NCBI RefSeq assembly: GCF_010667685.1
Contig: NZ_WHZW01000010.1
Coordinates: 1 to 64,000 of the forward strand
Reading direction: 5' to 3'
Length of the DNA stretch: 64,000 nucleotides
Source: Bifidobacterium aerophilum
GTDB taxonomy: Bacteria; Actinomycetota; Actinomycetes; Actinomycetales; Bifidobacteriaceae
The stretch's first letter is position 1; every line of letters begins with the position of its first letter. The position numbers and the translations under genes are program-made. This document shows positions 1-9,269 of this stretch, in pieces. A model generated the notes under the pieces. It saw only the letters and a list, made by a program, of their open reading frames with translations. It did not search any database and had not been told where the DNA came from.

Positions 1-269
1 TCCCTCGTGATGTCATACCTCGGCGTACACATACCACCATCATGTCACCAAAGCACCATAGAGTAAACACACCCTAACTCGCAAGGGCTTATCGGGCCAC
101 GTCGCCCGCTGTTCACCCTGATTTCATGCGAATACCATGCGCCGTTGCACACACGCCGACGATTTGCGTTCCCCGAACGACACGCTAGTGCGCCGTCGGA
201 CTGCGGCCGCCCCCGACTCCCCTTGTCGGGCGGACCGTCGCGCAGCGGCCGGGTGCGGCCAAACCCGGC

Positions 270-306
270 GCATCAAAAACCCGCCGGATTCCCGACGGGC
301 TTGATG
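270..306 (-). terminator. Rho-independent terminator of the glycerophosphodiesterase gene
   Basis: Read on the minus strand, an 8-bp GC-rich stem (280-287 with 292-299, one G-U pair, 4-nt loop) is followed directly by five T residues. It lies 28-64 bp past the stop of the gene ending at 334. Bases 1-269 show no supported gene; they may be upstream sequence of a gene outside the window. Confidence 0.7.
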
Positions 307-333
307 CATTGCCGAACGCGCCACGCGCGAGGC

Positions 334-1380
334 TCAGCGCTCGGGCACGAACGCCTCGAAGATATGACGGTCGAACCAGTCGTCGCACTGGGCGAGCTCG
401 TCGCTGCTGCGCACGGTCCACGAGACGGCCGTCGCGCCCATCGCGCGCGCCAGACGCACCTGCGGGCTGTTGCCGCCGGTCCAGTCATACGCCACGAAAT
501 CGGGACGCGACAGGAAGTCGAACACGAGCAGGCCGGCCGCCCACTCCGGCACGCCGCCCTCGCCGTTGATCTTCGGCTGCCACGACAGCTGGCCGCGGCA
601 CACTTCCGGACGATGGTCCTTGTACCATTCCACGGCACGCGGGTTAAACGATTCGATCACGTACGCGCCGTCATACGACTGCAGCAGCGCGTCGCCCTTC
701 TCCATCAGCTCTTCCTCGCGCGGCCCGAACACGGCGTTGTCGTCGAACTTGTATTCCACGATCAGCGGCACGCGGCCGGCGACCACGCGCAGCACGTCCT
801 CGAACAGCGGCACATGCTGGTAGTACCCGGCCGGCGGGTTCGCGGGAGTCGTAACGGACGCCGGATCGTCGGCGCCGGGCAGTTCGGACGCGACCGCGGT
901 GCCCGGAGCATCGTTCGGGAACAGCGGGATGCGGGTCAGCTCGTCGTACGTCAGATCGGCGACGCGACGCGGATCGCCGGCCACGCGCTTGAGGTCGGGA
1001 TCGTGCACGACGATGACCTGGCCGTCCTTCGTCAGCTGCAGGTCGAGTTCGATGCCGTAGCCGGCCTCGCACGCGGCCGCGAACGCCGCAAGCGAGTTCT
1101 CCGGGGCGATCGACGTGGTGACGGACGGATCGCCGTAGCCGGCCTTCATGGCCATGCGACGGGCGCGGGCCACGTACTCGCCGCTTTCGATCGCATACTG
1201 CTCGGTCAGGCCGGAACCGGCGTCGTGCAGGCCGCGATGCGCGTACCAGACGTCGGGTACGGACGGCACGTAGTTGTGCTGCTTGTCGGTGAACGAGCGC
1301 GGCTTGATCGCCCACGCCGCGGCTCCTGCGGCCACCGCGCCGCCGAGCAGAACGTTTCTCAGGAACTTGTTGGATGCCAT
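334..1380 (-). CDS. Glycerophosphodiester phosphodiesterase (GDPD/UgpQ-like), membrane-anchored
   Basis: A 348-residue protein with a short hydrophobic N-terminal segment (about residues 10-24), then a GDPD-type TIM barrel. Visible signatures are YAHRG (residues 46-50, catalytic His), PENSLAAF (93-100), GIELDLQ (109-115, metal-binding Glu/Asp) and VVHD (124-127, second catalytic His). Known members hydrolyse glycerophosphodiesters to sn-glycerol-3-phosphate and an alcohol. The ATG at 1380 is preceded by a good GGGAGGAAAACC ribosome site. It is monocistronic: a terminator follows, and a repeat-rich gap of about 430 bp separates it from the sugar genes. The hydrophobic start suggests action on the outer membrane face. 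The substrate (deacylated phospholipid or teichoic acid) cannot be read from sequence. Confidence 0.88.
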   Translation of the reverse strand: MASNKFLRNVLLGGAVAAGAAAWAIKPRSFTDKQHNYVPSVPDVWYAHRGLHDAGSGLTEQYAIESGEYVARARRMAMKAGYGDPSVTTSIAPENSLAAFAAACEAGYGIELDLQLTKDGQVIVVHDPDLKRVAGDPRRVADLTYDELTRIPLFPNDAPGTAVASELPGADDPASVTTPANPPAGYYQHVPLFEDVLRVVAGRVPLIVEYKFDDNAVFGPREEELMEKGDALLQSYDGAYVIESFNPRAVEWYKDHRPEVCRGQLSWQPKINGEGGVPEWAAGLLVFDFLSRPDFVAYDWTGGNSPQVRLARAMGATAVSWTVRSSDELAQCDDWFDRHIFEAFVPER

Positions 1381-1448
1381 GGTTTTCCTCCCTTAGGCCA
1401 CCCGTATGCTGACGCCTTCGAGACTAGCCCACACTCTGGCCGGGCACA

Positions 1449-1623
1449 AACGGCCGTAACTGAGTCCGCATCCGCCGCATATGGCTCATGTATCGCCGAG
1501 ATATCCATCCGAAACGACCCAAACTGAGTCCGTGCTCGATGGTTTTGCTTCAGTTACGGCCTTTATCCAACGAAAACGTCCGTGACTGAGTCCACATCGT
1601 GCGACGCGGACTCAGTCACGGAC
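1449..1623. repeat. Intergenic repeat element, CCGTAACTGAGTCC family (copy 1)
   Basis: This fills most of the 433-bp gap 1381-1813. Direct copies of the motif sit at 1454-1468, 1517-1532 and 1577-1593, with inverted copies at 1551-1561 and 1608-1623. The last two copies make a perfect 16-bp stem (1578-1593 with 1608-1623, 14-nt loop). The first copy, including the trailing GAGTCCGCATCCGC, recurs nearly unchanged at 31994-32017. No gene is supported here. Confidence 0.75.
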
Positions 1624-1813
1624 AGTCAGGGCCAAACGACGCAAGCCGTGCGGATGCGGCGAGGCGTAACGCCACATACACACGGCTTGCGGAGGACGAG
1701 TCGGATTCCGCGCGGGTGACGCCCCGGCCAATCGCACACCGGGTCACGCCCCGCACGGAATCGGTATTCAGTTATTCGGATATCGCACGTCCGGTCGACC
1801 GACCGACACCGGA

Positions 1814-3229
1814 TCACTCGCCGGCTTCGGCGAGCGCCTTCGCGTGGCGCTCGGCCAGCTCGGCCTTGATCTGCGGCTCCATCTTCTCGTACTTGCGGTA
1901 GAAGCACATGATCACGCCGACGATGACGTAGACGATGACCGGCAGCCAGATGAAGCAGAAGCTGATCGCGTCCTGCGCGGACTGCGACTGGACTTCCTTG
2001 TTGGCGTCGTAGCCGGCCGCGCCCATGATCTCGAGCGGCAGGAACGCGCCGAAGCCGGAGCCGACCTGGATGCAGAACGCAGAGCCGACGGCGGTCAGGA
2101 AGCCGGCCGCGTGCACGCCGGTCTTCCACTCGCCGTAGTCGACGGTGTCGGCGAGCATGCCGAACGGCATACCGATGGCGATGGCCGCACCGAACACGCC
2201 GATGGTCCAGAAGATGACGAGCAGCGGGACGTTGGTGCCGGCGAGCGGCATGAGGGCCTGGCCGACGCCGCCGATGACGAGGCCGATGATCATGGTCAGG
2301 GTCTTGTTCTTGGTCTTGTTGGCGATGATCGGCATGGCGATGGTGCCGAGCAGGCCGAGGACCTGCACGCCGTTGAACAGCGAGGTCAGGTTGCGGTTGT
2401 CGAGCACGTACTGCGCGTAGTAGGTGGAAACGCCGTTGCGGGTGGACTGGGCGACCCAGTAGATCACGAACGCGACGACGAGGATGATCCACGGCCAGTT
2501 GCCCTTGGCGGCCTTGAAGGAGTCCTTCAGCGGGATCGGCTTGTTGAGTTCGGGGTGATAGTTGCGCTCGTTGAGGTTCTTGAAGGAGAACAGGAGCAGC
2601 GCGATGGCGATGACGCCCCAGATCGCGGTGACGATCATGAAGCCGGCCTTGTCGCCGCCGCCGACCATGGTGCCGAAGACGCCGACCAGCGGGATGGTGA
2701 AGGACGAGGTGATGAAGGAGCCGATCTGGCCGCCGGCCATGCGGAAGGAGTTGGCGTTGTTACGCTCGGTCGGGTCGGAGGTGAGGTTCGGCAGGATGGC
2801 GGTGATCGGGGTCTGGATGCCGGTGTACACGGCGCCGGCGGCCAGGATGTAGGTGATCAGCGCGTACGCGAACTTCGGCGCGCCGTCCGGCACGCTCGGC
2901 GCGGTGAACGCGAGCCACACGGTGACCGCGAACGGCACGCACAGCCACAGGAACCACGGGCGGGACTGGCCCCACTTGGTGTTGGTGTGGTCGACGATGG
3001 AGCCCCACACGACGGCGGAGATCGCGTCGGCGAAGCGGGCGACGAGCAGGATGGTGCCCGCGCCGAGCGCACCGGCGGCCGGGATGTGGAAGACGTTGGT
3101 GTAGAAGTACATGATGTACGACGAGATCGTCACGTACAGCAGGTTGCCGGCCATGTCGGTGAAGGAGTAGGCGATCTTCTCCTTCGTGGAAAGCTTCACT
3201 GCGGAAGCGTCCTGAGTTGCAGCACTCAT
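1814..3229 (-). CDS. GPH-family (MelB-like) sugar:cation symporter
   Basis: A 471-residue integral membrane protein with about 12 predicted hydrophobic segments. It has the GPH hallmark loop DYGEWKTG in its second half and RFADAISA near the second helix, where MelB relatives keep a cation-site Asp. The ATG at 3229 was chosen over the longer frame because AAGGAAAC lies just upstream and the family similarity begins there (KEKIAYSFTDMAGN). It lies 52 bp downstream of the GH127 arabinofuranosidase on the same strand, with no visible terminator between, so the two are probably one operon. The likely role is uptake of L-arabinose or beta-arabino-oligosaccharides. The substrate is inferred from context only. 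Confidence 0.88.
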   Translation of the reverse strand: MSAATQDASAVKLSTKEKIAYSFTDMAGNLLYVTISSYIMYFYTNVFHIPAAGALGAGTILLVARFADAISAVVWGSIVDHTNTKWGQSRPWFLWLCVPFAVTVWLAFTAPSVPDGAPKFAYALITYILAAGAVYTGIQTPITAILPNLTSDPTERNNANSFRMAGGQIGSFITSSFTIPLVGVFGTMVGGGDKAGFMIVTAIWGVIAIALLLFSFKNLNERNYHPELNKPIPLKDSFKAAKGNWPWIILVVAFVIYWVAQSTRNGVSTYYAQYVLDNRNLTSLFNGVQVLGLLGTIAMPIIANKTKNKTLTMIIGLVIGGVGQALMPLAGTNVPLLVIFWTIGVFGAAIAIGMPFGMLADTVDYGEWKTGVHAAGFLTAVGSAFCIQVGSGFGAFLPLEIMGAAGYDANKEVQSQSAQDAISFCFIWLPVIVYVIVGVIMCFYRKYEKMEPQIKAELAERHAKALAEAGE

Positions 3230-3281
3230 GATTGTTGTTTCCTTCTTCGTTGATTGGTGAAAAACTGTCGGATCGGCGAAA

Positions 3282-5285
3282 TCAGAAGTCCGAGTCGAAC
3301 CAGACCTGCATCTGGCCGATCTCGCGGTTGGCCCACGCGTAGTACGGGATGAGCTTGAGGTCGTAGGACTTCTCCCCCACCGGATGCTCCTCGACGTCCG
3401 CATACAGCGGGAAGTCGTCGCCGTCGTGCGTGCGCTTGGTGGCCGGGATCGTGATGACCTCCACGCCGTCGAGCTCGCCGAAGTGATATTCGGCCTTCGC
3501 GCGGTCGGCGTCGTGGCTGCCGATGTGGTAGTTCCACAGCGGCGCGGTGTTGTCGGTCTCCTCGGCGCAGAACACGATCGGTCCGCGCATCACGGCGATC
3601 TTGCCGATGTCGTGGCGCACGAGCGTCTTGGATCGCATGAACTTGACGGCCATATCGAGGTCGAGCGTCACGGTCGTCGTTTCGCCGGCGGCCGCGGCGA
3701 TCGTCACGAATCCGTCGACGACCGGCAGACGGCGCGCGTCCTCGCCGTTCACGGTCATCTCGTGCTTGGACGCGGACCACGACGGGATGCGCACGAGGAA
3801 CTTCACCGGCTGGGCGCCTTCCGGCACGCTCACCGTGAATTCGATGTGGCCGTCCCACGGGAAGTTGGACTTCTGCGAGACCTTCACGCCGTCGAAGAAC
3901 TCGGCGTCGTTCGCGATGAACTGATGGGCGATGATCTCGCGGCGGTCCTCGTGCACGGTGTACAGGTAGCGGTCCACGGACGCGATGAGTCGCGCGATGT
4001 TGGCCGGGCAGCACGCGCAGCCGAACCATTCGGCGCGGTGCATGAGCACGTGGTAACGGTCGGGGTTGTGCTCGGTGGCCTGAGGATCGGCCTCAAGCGC
4101 GTTGACGTAGTAGAAGTGCTTGCCGTCGAGCGCGATGCCGGCGATCGAACCGTTGAACAGCTCCTTCTCGAGCACGTCGGCATACTCGCCGCGCGTCTCG
4201 AGTTCGAGCATCTGGCGCGCGAGGAAGCTCATGGCGACGGACGCGCAGGTCTCGCCGTACATGGTGTCGCTCGGCAGGTCGTAGTCGTAGGTGAACGCCT
4301 CGCCGACGTGCGTCGAGCCGACGCCGCCGGTGATGTACATTCGCTTGGTGACGATGTTGTGCCACAGGCGCTTGGCGGTCTCCTCAAGTTCGCGGTCGCC
4401 GGTCAGGCGCGCGACGTGGGCGACGCCGGTGAGCATGTATCCGACGCGCACGGCATGGCCTTCGGCGGTGAGCTGCTGACGGATCGGGCGCGCGGTCTGC
4501 GTGTACTCGTGCGTCCAGCCGCGCATCTGCGGGAAGATGTCGGTCGAGCCGTCGCCGATCTTCTCGTTCTGCTTGTCGTAGAAGCTCGGATCCTTGCCGC
4601 GCACGTCGATGAAGAACTGCGCGAGCTTCAAGTACTTGTCCTCGTGGGTGACCTCGAACAGGCGGGCGAGCGCGAGTTCGATCTCCGGGTGGCCGTCGGC
4701 GCCGGGGATCTTGCCGTCGGTCTCGCCGAAGTTCGCGTCGAGGCAGTCGGCCATCTTCCTGGCGACGTCGAGGGCCTGCTGGTTGCCGGTGACCTCGTAG
4801 TACGCGACGGCGGCCTCGATGTAGTGGCCCATCACGTACATTTCGTGGGACTGCTGGATCTGGGTGAAGCGGTTGCGCTTGGCGAACGCGCCCGACTTGA
4901 TGATGTACGGGGTGTCGAGGTAGCCGTCGGGGCGCTGGGCGCGAGCGATGAGGTCGACGAGCTTGTCGCAGAGCTCTTTGAGCTGGTCGTCCGGCTCGTA
5001 CGCGAGCGAGTACGCGGCCTCTTCGAGCCACTTGTACACGTCGGAGTCCTGGAAGACGAAGCCCTTGAACTCGCCCTTCTCGTCGCCGGCGGCGATGCGC
5101 AGGTTGCGCACGGCGCGGCTGTAGTGGTAGTCGATGTCCTGCTTGGCACCGGACGGGTCGCGCGGGATGTCGATCTTCTGCTCGTCGTTGATGACCGCCC
5201 ACTGGTAGGGGATCACTTCCTTGGCAACGTTCTCACGATACCGCTTCCAGAACGGCGAGGTGACCGTGACGTGTTGCGTAGTCAT
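3282..5285 (-). CDS. GH127 beta-L-arabinofuranosidase (HypBA1-like)
   Basis: A 667-residue cytoplasmic protein with no signal peptide, close to the length of Bifidobacterium longum HypBA1. The catalytic set is in place: Glu319 (GEAF), Glu335 and Cys337 (YGETC), and Cys415-Cys416 in the CACCP motif. By family knowledge these hold the zinc and the nucleophilic cysteine. Known homologues release L-arabinose from beta-1,2-linked arabinofuranosyl disaccharides of plant extensins. The ATG at 5285 is used because AAAGGACG stands 6 bp upstream; an in-frame ATG 18 bp earlier lacks this. It is the first gene of an operon with the GPH symporter and is transcribed away from a LacI regulator. Operator-like sites lie in the shared gap. 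Confidence 0.93.
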   Translation of the reverse strand: MTTQHVTVTSPFWKRYRENVAKEVIPYQWAVINDEQKIDIPRDPSGAKQDIDYHYSRAVRNLRIAAGDEKGEFKGFVFQDSDVYKWLEEAAYSLAYEPDDQLKELCDKLVDLIARAQRPDGYLDTPYIIKSGAFAKRNRFTQIQQSHEMYVMGHYIEAAVAYYEVTGNQQALDVARKMADCLDANFGETDGKIPGADGHPEIELALARLFEVTHEDKYLKLAQFFIDVRGKDPSFYDKQNEKIGDGSTDIFPQMRGWTHEYTQTARPIRQQLTAEGHAVRVGYMLTGVAHVARLTGDRELEETAKRLWHNIVTKRMYITGGVGSTHVGEAFTYDYDLPSDTMYGETCASVAMSFLARQMLELETRGEYADVLEKELFNGSIAGIALDGKHFYYVNALEADPQATEHNPDRYHVLMHRAEWFGCACCPANIARLIASVDRYLYTVHEDRREIIAHQFIANDAEFFDGVKVSQKSNFPWDGHIEFTVSVPEGAQPVKFLVRIPSWSASKHEMTVNGEDARRLPVVDGFVTIAAAAGETTTVTLDLDMAVKFMRSKTLVRHDIGKIAVMRGPIVFCAEETDNTAPLWNYHIGSHDADRAKAEYHFGELDGVEVITIPATKRTHDGDDFPLYADVEEHPVGEKSYDLKLIPYYAWANREIGQMQVWFDSDF

Positions 5286-5397
5286 GGTGCGTCCTTTCGA
5301 CACTGTAGGTACTGCTCACTGCTGTTGTTTCCGGCCGTTGGAGAGGTCCGCTGCCATGCGGTGGCGCCCTCTCGGCTGATGTCGATGACGATATTAA

Positions 5398-5409
5398 GTG
5401 AGCGTTAAC
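5398..5409. promoter_or_regulatory. Putative LacI-family operator, GH127/lacI intergenic (site 1)
   Basis: GTGAGCGTTAAC matches 11 of 12 positions of the reverse complement of the second site at 5462-5473. It lies between the GH127 start (5285) and the divergent lacI start. The regulator next door is the obvious candidate to bind it. Confidence 0.5.
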
Positions 5410-5432
5410 TATCGCATCCGCAGGTCTTGCGA

Positions 5433-5450
5433 ATGCGAAATTTTTCGCAT
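5433..5450. promoter_or_regulatory. AT-rich perfect inverted repeat in the divergent promoter region
   Basis: The arms ATGCGAAA and TTTCGCAT (8 bp each) are separated by TT. It sits 12 bp upstream of the lacI start codon. It could be a second operator type or part of the overlapping promoters; the sequence alone does not decide. Confidence 0.4.
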
Positions 5451-5461
5451 ATTCTGTCATT

Positions 5462-5473
5462 GTGAACGCTCAC
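5462..5473. promoter_or_regulatory. Putative LacI-family operator overlapping the lacI start codon (site 2)
   Basis: GTGAACGCTCAC is a 12-bp near-palindrome (five of six base pairs symmetric, CG centre). Its first three bases are the GTG start of the regulator gene. With site 1 at 5398 it forms a pair 64 bp apart, suitable for looping and autorepression. Confidence 0.45.
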
Positions 5474-6625
5474 GAAACTTTCGGTGCACAAGCTGCGGCA
5501 GATGGCCAGCCACCGTCGCCGATCTCGCGCACCGCACCGTCGCGGTCAGTCAAGCCGGTACGTCACCGCCCCACCCTCGCCGACGTCGCCCGTCTCGCCA
5601 ACGTATCCGTCGCCACCGCATCGAAAGCGCTCAACCGGACCGACCGCGTCTCCGCGAGCACGCAGCGCGCGATCGTCGCAGCCGCGCAACAGCTCGGCTA
5701 TCGCAAGTCCACCGAATCCGCCTCCGCGTCGTCAACACACCGTCGCCAACGCTCCGGACTCGTCGGCCTCATCACCTCCGACTACAACGGCCGATTCGCG
5801 CTGCCAATGCTCACCGGCGCGGAAACCACGCTGGGAGCCTCCAACCACGCCGCGCTGCTCATGAGCTCGCACGGCCGGCCCGCGCTCGAACGCAGCCATA
5901 TCGACCGGCTCGCGGCGCACGGCGTGGACGGCCTGATCGTCGTCGGCAACACAACGAACCCGCGGCCGCCGCTCGACCCGAAGACCACGATGGGACTGCC
6001 GGTCATCTACGCGTACGATCCGTCCCGCGATCCGGCCGACTGTTCGATTATTTGTGACAACGTCGGCGCGGGCGCACAGGCGATCGAGTACCTGCTCAGC
6101 CTGGGACGGCGGTATATCGCGATCATCGCCGGACCGGAGGATTTCCAAGCCGCGAAGGACCGTGCGCGCGGGGCGTGGCGGACGTTCACGCTGTACGATT
6201 TTCGGCCGATTGCGGTGCTGTTCGACGCGTGGAGCGAGGAATGGGGCGAACGGGCGGCGCAGCTGCTGATCGAACAGCACCCGCATCTCGATGCGATCTA
6301 CTGTCTGAGCGACGAGATCGCGCGCGGGGCGGTGCGCGGGCTGATGGCGGCCGGCAAGCGCGTACCGCAGGACGTGGCCGTGGTCGGGCACGACAACTGG
6401 TTCGTATTCGCGGCGAACGCGCATCCGACATTGACGACATTCGACAACAACATACCGATGCTCGGCAAGATGGCCGCGCGGTACCTGCTGGACGCGCTGG
6501 CCGGACGACCGCACCATGGGGTATTCACCGTGGAATGCCCGATGGTCGTGCGCGAATCCACCGATCCGGACCGCCGCACGCCGCTCGAAAGCACCGGCCG
6601 CATCTTCAGCCGCCAAAGCAGCTGA
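5462..6625 (+). CDS. LacI-family transcriptional regulator (arabinofuranosidase locus)
   Basis: A 387-residue regulator. An N-terminal extension of about 38 residues precedes the LacI helix-turn-helix (PTLADVARLANVSVATASKALN, with the hinge ending near LGYRKS), followed by a periplasmic-binding-protein-like sugar domain ending in VRESTDP. The start is taken as GTG at 5462. No clear ribosome site precedes it, so a later start nearer the helix-turn-helix is possible. It is divergent from the GH127-symporter operon, and operator-like sequences sit between them and over its own start codon. It most likely represses that operon in the absence of an arabinose-derived ligand; both target and ligand are inferred. 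Confidence 0.85.
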   Translation: MNAHETFGAQAAADGQPPSPISRTAPSRSVKPVRHRPTLADVARLANVSVATASKALNRTDRVSASTQRAIVAAAQQLGYRKSTESASASSTHRRQRSGLVGLITSDYNGRFALPMLTGAETTLGASNHAALLMSSHGRPALERSHIDRLAAHGVDGLIVVGNTTNPRPPLDPKTTMGLPVIYAYDPSRDPADCSIICDNVGAGAQAIEYLLSLGRRYIAIIAGPEDFQAAKDRARGAWRTFTLYDFRPIAVLFDAWSEEWGERAAQLLIEQHPHLDAIYCLSDEIARGAVRGLMAAGKRVPQDVAVVGHDNWFVFAANAHPTLTTFDNNIPMLGKMAARYLLDALAGRPHHGVFTVECPMVVRESTDPDRRTPLESTGRIFSRQSS

Positions 6626-6656
6626 CGCGACCCGGCGCCCGCACGCCGCCCGGCCC

Positions 6657-6884
6657 GCCCGTATACCCGTGGGGCAACTCCGCGAAAACATCAACGACCC
6701 GCCCCGCTGATACCCCTCTCAGAGGGGCAATTCCAGGAAGGCATCAGAGACCCGCCCCACTAACGGCTCTCCCTGCGGGGCAAACCCTAGAAACTATCGG
6801 TGCACGCCCCGCTAACAGCCCCTCTAGCGGGGCAACTTCCGGACATCATCTGGATACCGCCCCGCCAACACACTTCTCAGCGGG
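6657..6884. repeat. Tandem hairpin repeat, about 52-53 bp period
   Basis: Four units begin GCCCCGCT or close to it at 6701, 6754, 6806 and 6859 (spacing 53, 52, 53). A weaker unit lies at 6657. Each carries a GCCCC...GGGGC stem followed by a similar tail starting CAA(C/T)TCC. The fourth unit has a perfect 8-bp stem (GCCCCGCT / AGCGGGGC). It occupies most of the 367-bp gap between the LacI gene and the YddG-like exporter. No gene is supported inside it. Confidence 0.75.
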
Positions 6885-6992
6885 GCACAACGCACATGGC
6901 GTGGCGAGTCGCCCCGCGCACCCAGACCTGCCCGACACCATCCCACATAGAATGGCTCTGGTATCAGCATCATCCCATCCGAAGGACCCGTC

Positions 6993-8009
6993 ATGACCGA
7001 CCATCCGCAGCAATCCGCCCAACAGCAGCCGCCTGCCACTCATCCCGCCTCCGCCGGCCATGTCGTCTCGTCGGGCGCGACGACGGTCGGCCTGTGCGCG
7101 ATCCTGCTGTGGAGCATGATGACCGGCCTCGTGCGCGTGGTCGCCGACTCGTTCGGCGCGACGCTCGGATCGACGCTCATCTACACGACCGGCGTCATAT
7201 TGCTCATGATCTTCCACCGCCCCGCTCCTCTGCGCGAGTATCCGCGCAAGTATCTGCTGTTCGGCGGCCTGCTGTTCGTCTTCTACGAATCGTCGATCTC
7301 GCTGTCGGTCGGTCTCGCGAGCACGGCCGCATCGTCGGTCGAGGTGAGTCTGGTGAATTACCTGTGGCCGACGATGATGGTGCTGCTGACGGCCGCCGTG
7401 TTCCCGACCGTACGGCGACGCGGCGGTACGACCGCCGACGATGGCGGCGCGCATCCCAGCCGTCTGCGTTCCGTATTGCGCGTGCTGCCGGGCGCGATCG
7501 TAGCCACGGCGGGTGTGGTGCTGGCGGTCGGCGGCAACAGCGGACTGGATTGGGGACTGGCCGCGCAGCATATCGCAAGCAATCCCCTGCCGTATCTGCT
7601 CGCGTTCTGCGGCGCGTCCGCGTGGTCGGTGTACGCGGTGTTCACGCCCGCGATGGCGGACGGCAAGGACGGCACGTCCGTGTTCTTCCCGTTCGTGGCG
7701 GCGGCATTGTGGGTGATCCACTTCACGTCGGGCGAAGGCTGGCCGACCACGCCGCCGTCGATCTGGGGGTATCTGGCAGTGCTCGGCGCGGCGGCGTCGA
7801 TCGCGGGCGGATACGCCTGCTGGGGGCACGGCATCCTGCACGGCAGCATGCGCACGTTGGCGATGGCGAGCTACGCGGCGCCGGTCCTGTCCACCGCCGC
7901 GAGCGCCGTCCTGCTCGGCCTCGCGCTGTCCCTGCCGTTCTGGTGCGGCGCGCTTCTCGTCGCCGCCGGCTCCATCCTCAATTGGTGGATCTCGTCACGT
8001 CGCAAGTAG
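6993..8009 (+). CDS. DMT/EamA-family transporter, YddG-like aromatic amino acid exporter
   Basis: A 338-residue membrane protein with about ten hydrophobic helices after a hydrophilic Gln/Pro-rich N-terminus of about 28 residues. YddG-type signatures are LLWSMMTGLVR in helix 1 and SLVNYLWPTMMVLL in helix 4, with an overall EamA repeat. E. coli YddG exports aromatic amino acids and some thiols. The ATG at 6993 has CGAAGGACC upstream. It stands alone: a hairpin-repeat region lies upstream and a convergent LacI gene follows. Export of amino acids is inferred from the family; the exact substrate is unknown. Confidence 0.8.
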   Translation: MTDHPQQSAQQQPPATHPASAGHVVSSGATTVGLCAILLWSMMTGLVRVVADSFGATLGSTLIYTTGVILLMIFHRPAPLREYPRKYLLFGGLLFVFYESSISLSVGLASTAASSVEVSLVNYLWPTMMVLLTAAVFPTVRRRGGTTADDGGAHPSRLRSVLRVLPGAIVATAGVVLAVGGNSGLDWGLAAQHIASNPLPYLLAFCGASAWSVYAVFTPAMADGKDGTSVFFPFVAAALWVIHFTSGEGWPTTPPSIWGYLAVLGAAASIAGGYACWGHGILHGSMRTLAMASYAAPVLSTAASAVLLGLALSLPFWCGALLVAAGSILNWWISSRRK

Positions 8010-8084
8010 CGGCAGCAGCCGTAGCAACGGCAACGGCTCACCAACCGCAACTGTCATACCGTTTTATGCGATTCCGAAGCCGCC

Positions 8085-9203
8085 TCACCTTGCGCGCGGC
8101 GCGGCCTCGGAATCGCGAATGACAAGCTCGCCGGGCAGCTCGACGCGGCGCGACGGCAGGTCTTCGCCGCGCGAGCGCGCGCCGAGGCGTTCGACGAGCA
8201 GCCGCGCGGCCCGGCGGCCGGCCGCGGCGAAATCCTGCCGGTACGTGGTCAAGGCCGGCGACCACACGTCGGCCAGCGGATGATCGTCGAAGCCGACGAC
8301 GCTGACATCGTCGGGCACGCGCACGCCGCAATCCGCAAGGCCGCGAATCACGCCCATCGCGATCTCGTCGTTGCCGGCGAAGACCGCGGTCGTCGCGTCT
8401 CCGGAGACGACGCCGCGCCCGATCCGCCGCCCGATCTCGCGGGCGTCCTTCGGATTCCACGTGCAGTGCCGCACGTCCGGCACCGGCAGTCCGGCACCGC
8501 GCAGGGCCGCTTCCCAGCCTGCGGTACGGCTGTAGCCGCCTCCCCCTCCAGGGATCGTGACGTGGATGACCGTCCGATGCCCCAGCCCCAGCAGATATTC
8601 GGTCAGTTCGCGTCCGGCCTGGTTCTCGCATAGATCGATCTGGTCGAGTTCGGCCACATCATCCACCCGATCGCCGGCGATCGCGACCTTGGCAACCGAA
8701 TCGGGCAGCATCGCGAGCGCCTCCCGCGCGACCGCATCGTAGTTGAGAACGACCACGCCGCCCGGGTTGAGGTCCATCACCATGTTGACCGACGCGCGCA
8801 GCCCGGCCGTCGATTCGCCGTCCAGTTTGGCGATCGTCACCGGATAGCCGTTCGCACGCGCCTCGTCCTCGACTCCCTGAATCGTCATCGCCGAGCCGTA
8901 CAGCGTGGTGTTGCTCGACAGCACGGCGATCGACTGCACGGCGGAGTTCACGAGTCCGCGCGCGACGCGGCTGGGCCGGTAGTCGAGCAACGCGATGGCA
9001 TGGGCGATGCGCGCGCGGCTTTCCTCGCTCAGTTTCGGCGAATCGTTGAGGTAGCGCGACACCGTCGATACCGATACGTTGGCGAGCGCGGCGACGTCCT
9101 TGATTACGGGGGCTCGCTTGCCGGCCGGGGACTGCCTGCGTCCCGACGACGATGCCGCCGACTGCCGTTCGGGCGTCGGTTCCGGCTGCTGATCATGTTC
9201 CAT
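8085..9203 (-). CDS. LacI-family regulator of the first alpha-galactosidase locus
   Basis: A 372-residue protein. An N-terminal tail of about 30 residues precedes the LacI helix-turn-helix (IKDVAALANVSVSTVSRYLN) and a ligand-binding domain ending LVIRDSEAAPRAR. The ATG at 9203 is preferred over a TTG 36 bp upstream, though neither has a strong ribosome site. It is divergent from the GH36 gene at 9401, with two inverted identical operators between them. It is visibly paralogous to the LacI protein at 11603-12634: the TLYGSAMTIQGVEDEA region resembles RLYGRTQTIFGIERKA. It probably represses the adjacent alpha-galactosidase and itself; the ligand is likely a galactoside or galactose. Confidence 0.87.
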   Translation of the reverse strand: MEHDQQPEPTPERQSAASSSGRRQSPAGKRAPVIKDVAALANVSVSTVSRYLNDSPKLSEESRARIAHAIALLDYRPSRVARGLVNSAVQSIAVLSSNTTLYGSAMTIQGVEDEARANGYPVTIAKLDGESTAGLRASVNMVMDLNPGGVVVLNYDAVAREALAMLPDSVAKVAIAGDRVDDVAELDQIDLCENQAGRELTEYLLGLGHRTVIHVTIPGGGGGYSRTAGWEAALRGAGLPVPDVRHCTWNPKDAREIGRRIGRGVVSGDATTAVFAGNDEIAMGVIRGLADCGVRVPDDVSVVGFDDHPLADVWSPALTTYRQDFAAAGRRAARLLVERLGARSRGEDLPSRRVELPGELVIRDSEAAPRAR

Positions 9204-9269
9204 CACCCGCCCAGTATACGGCCCGGCCGCCCTCCGCAACGACGAAGAGAGTAACGGCGACGACTTTTC

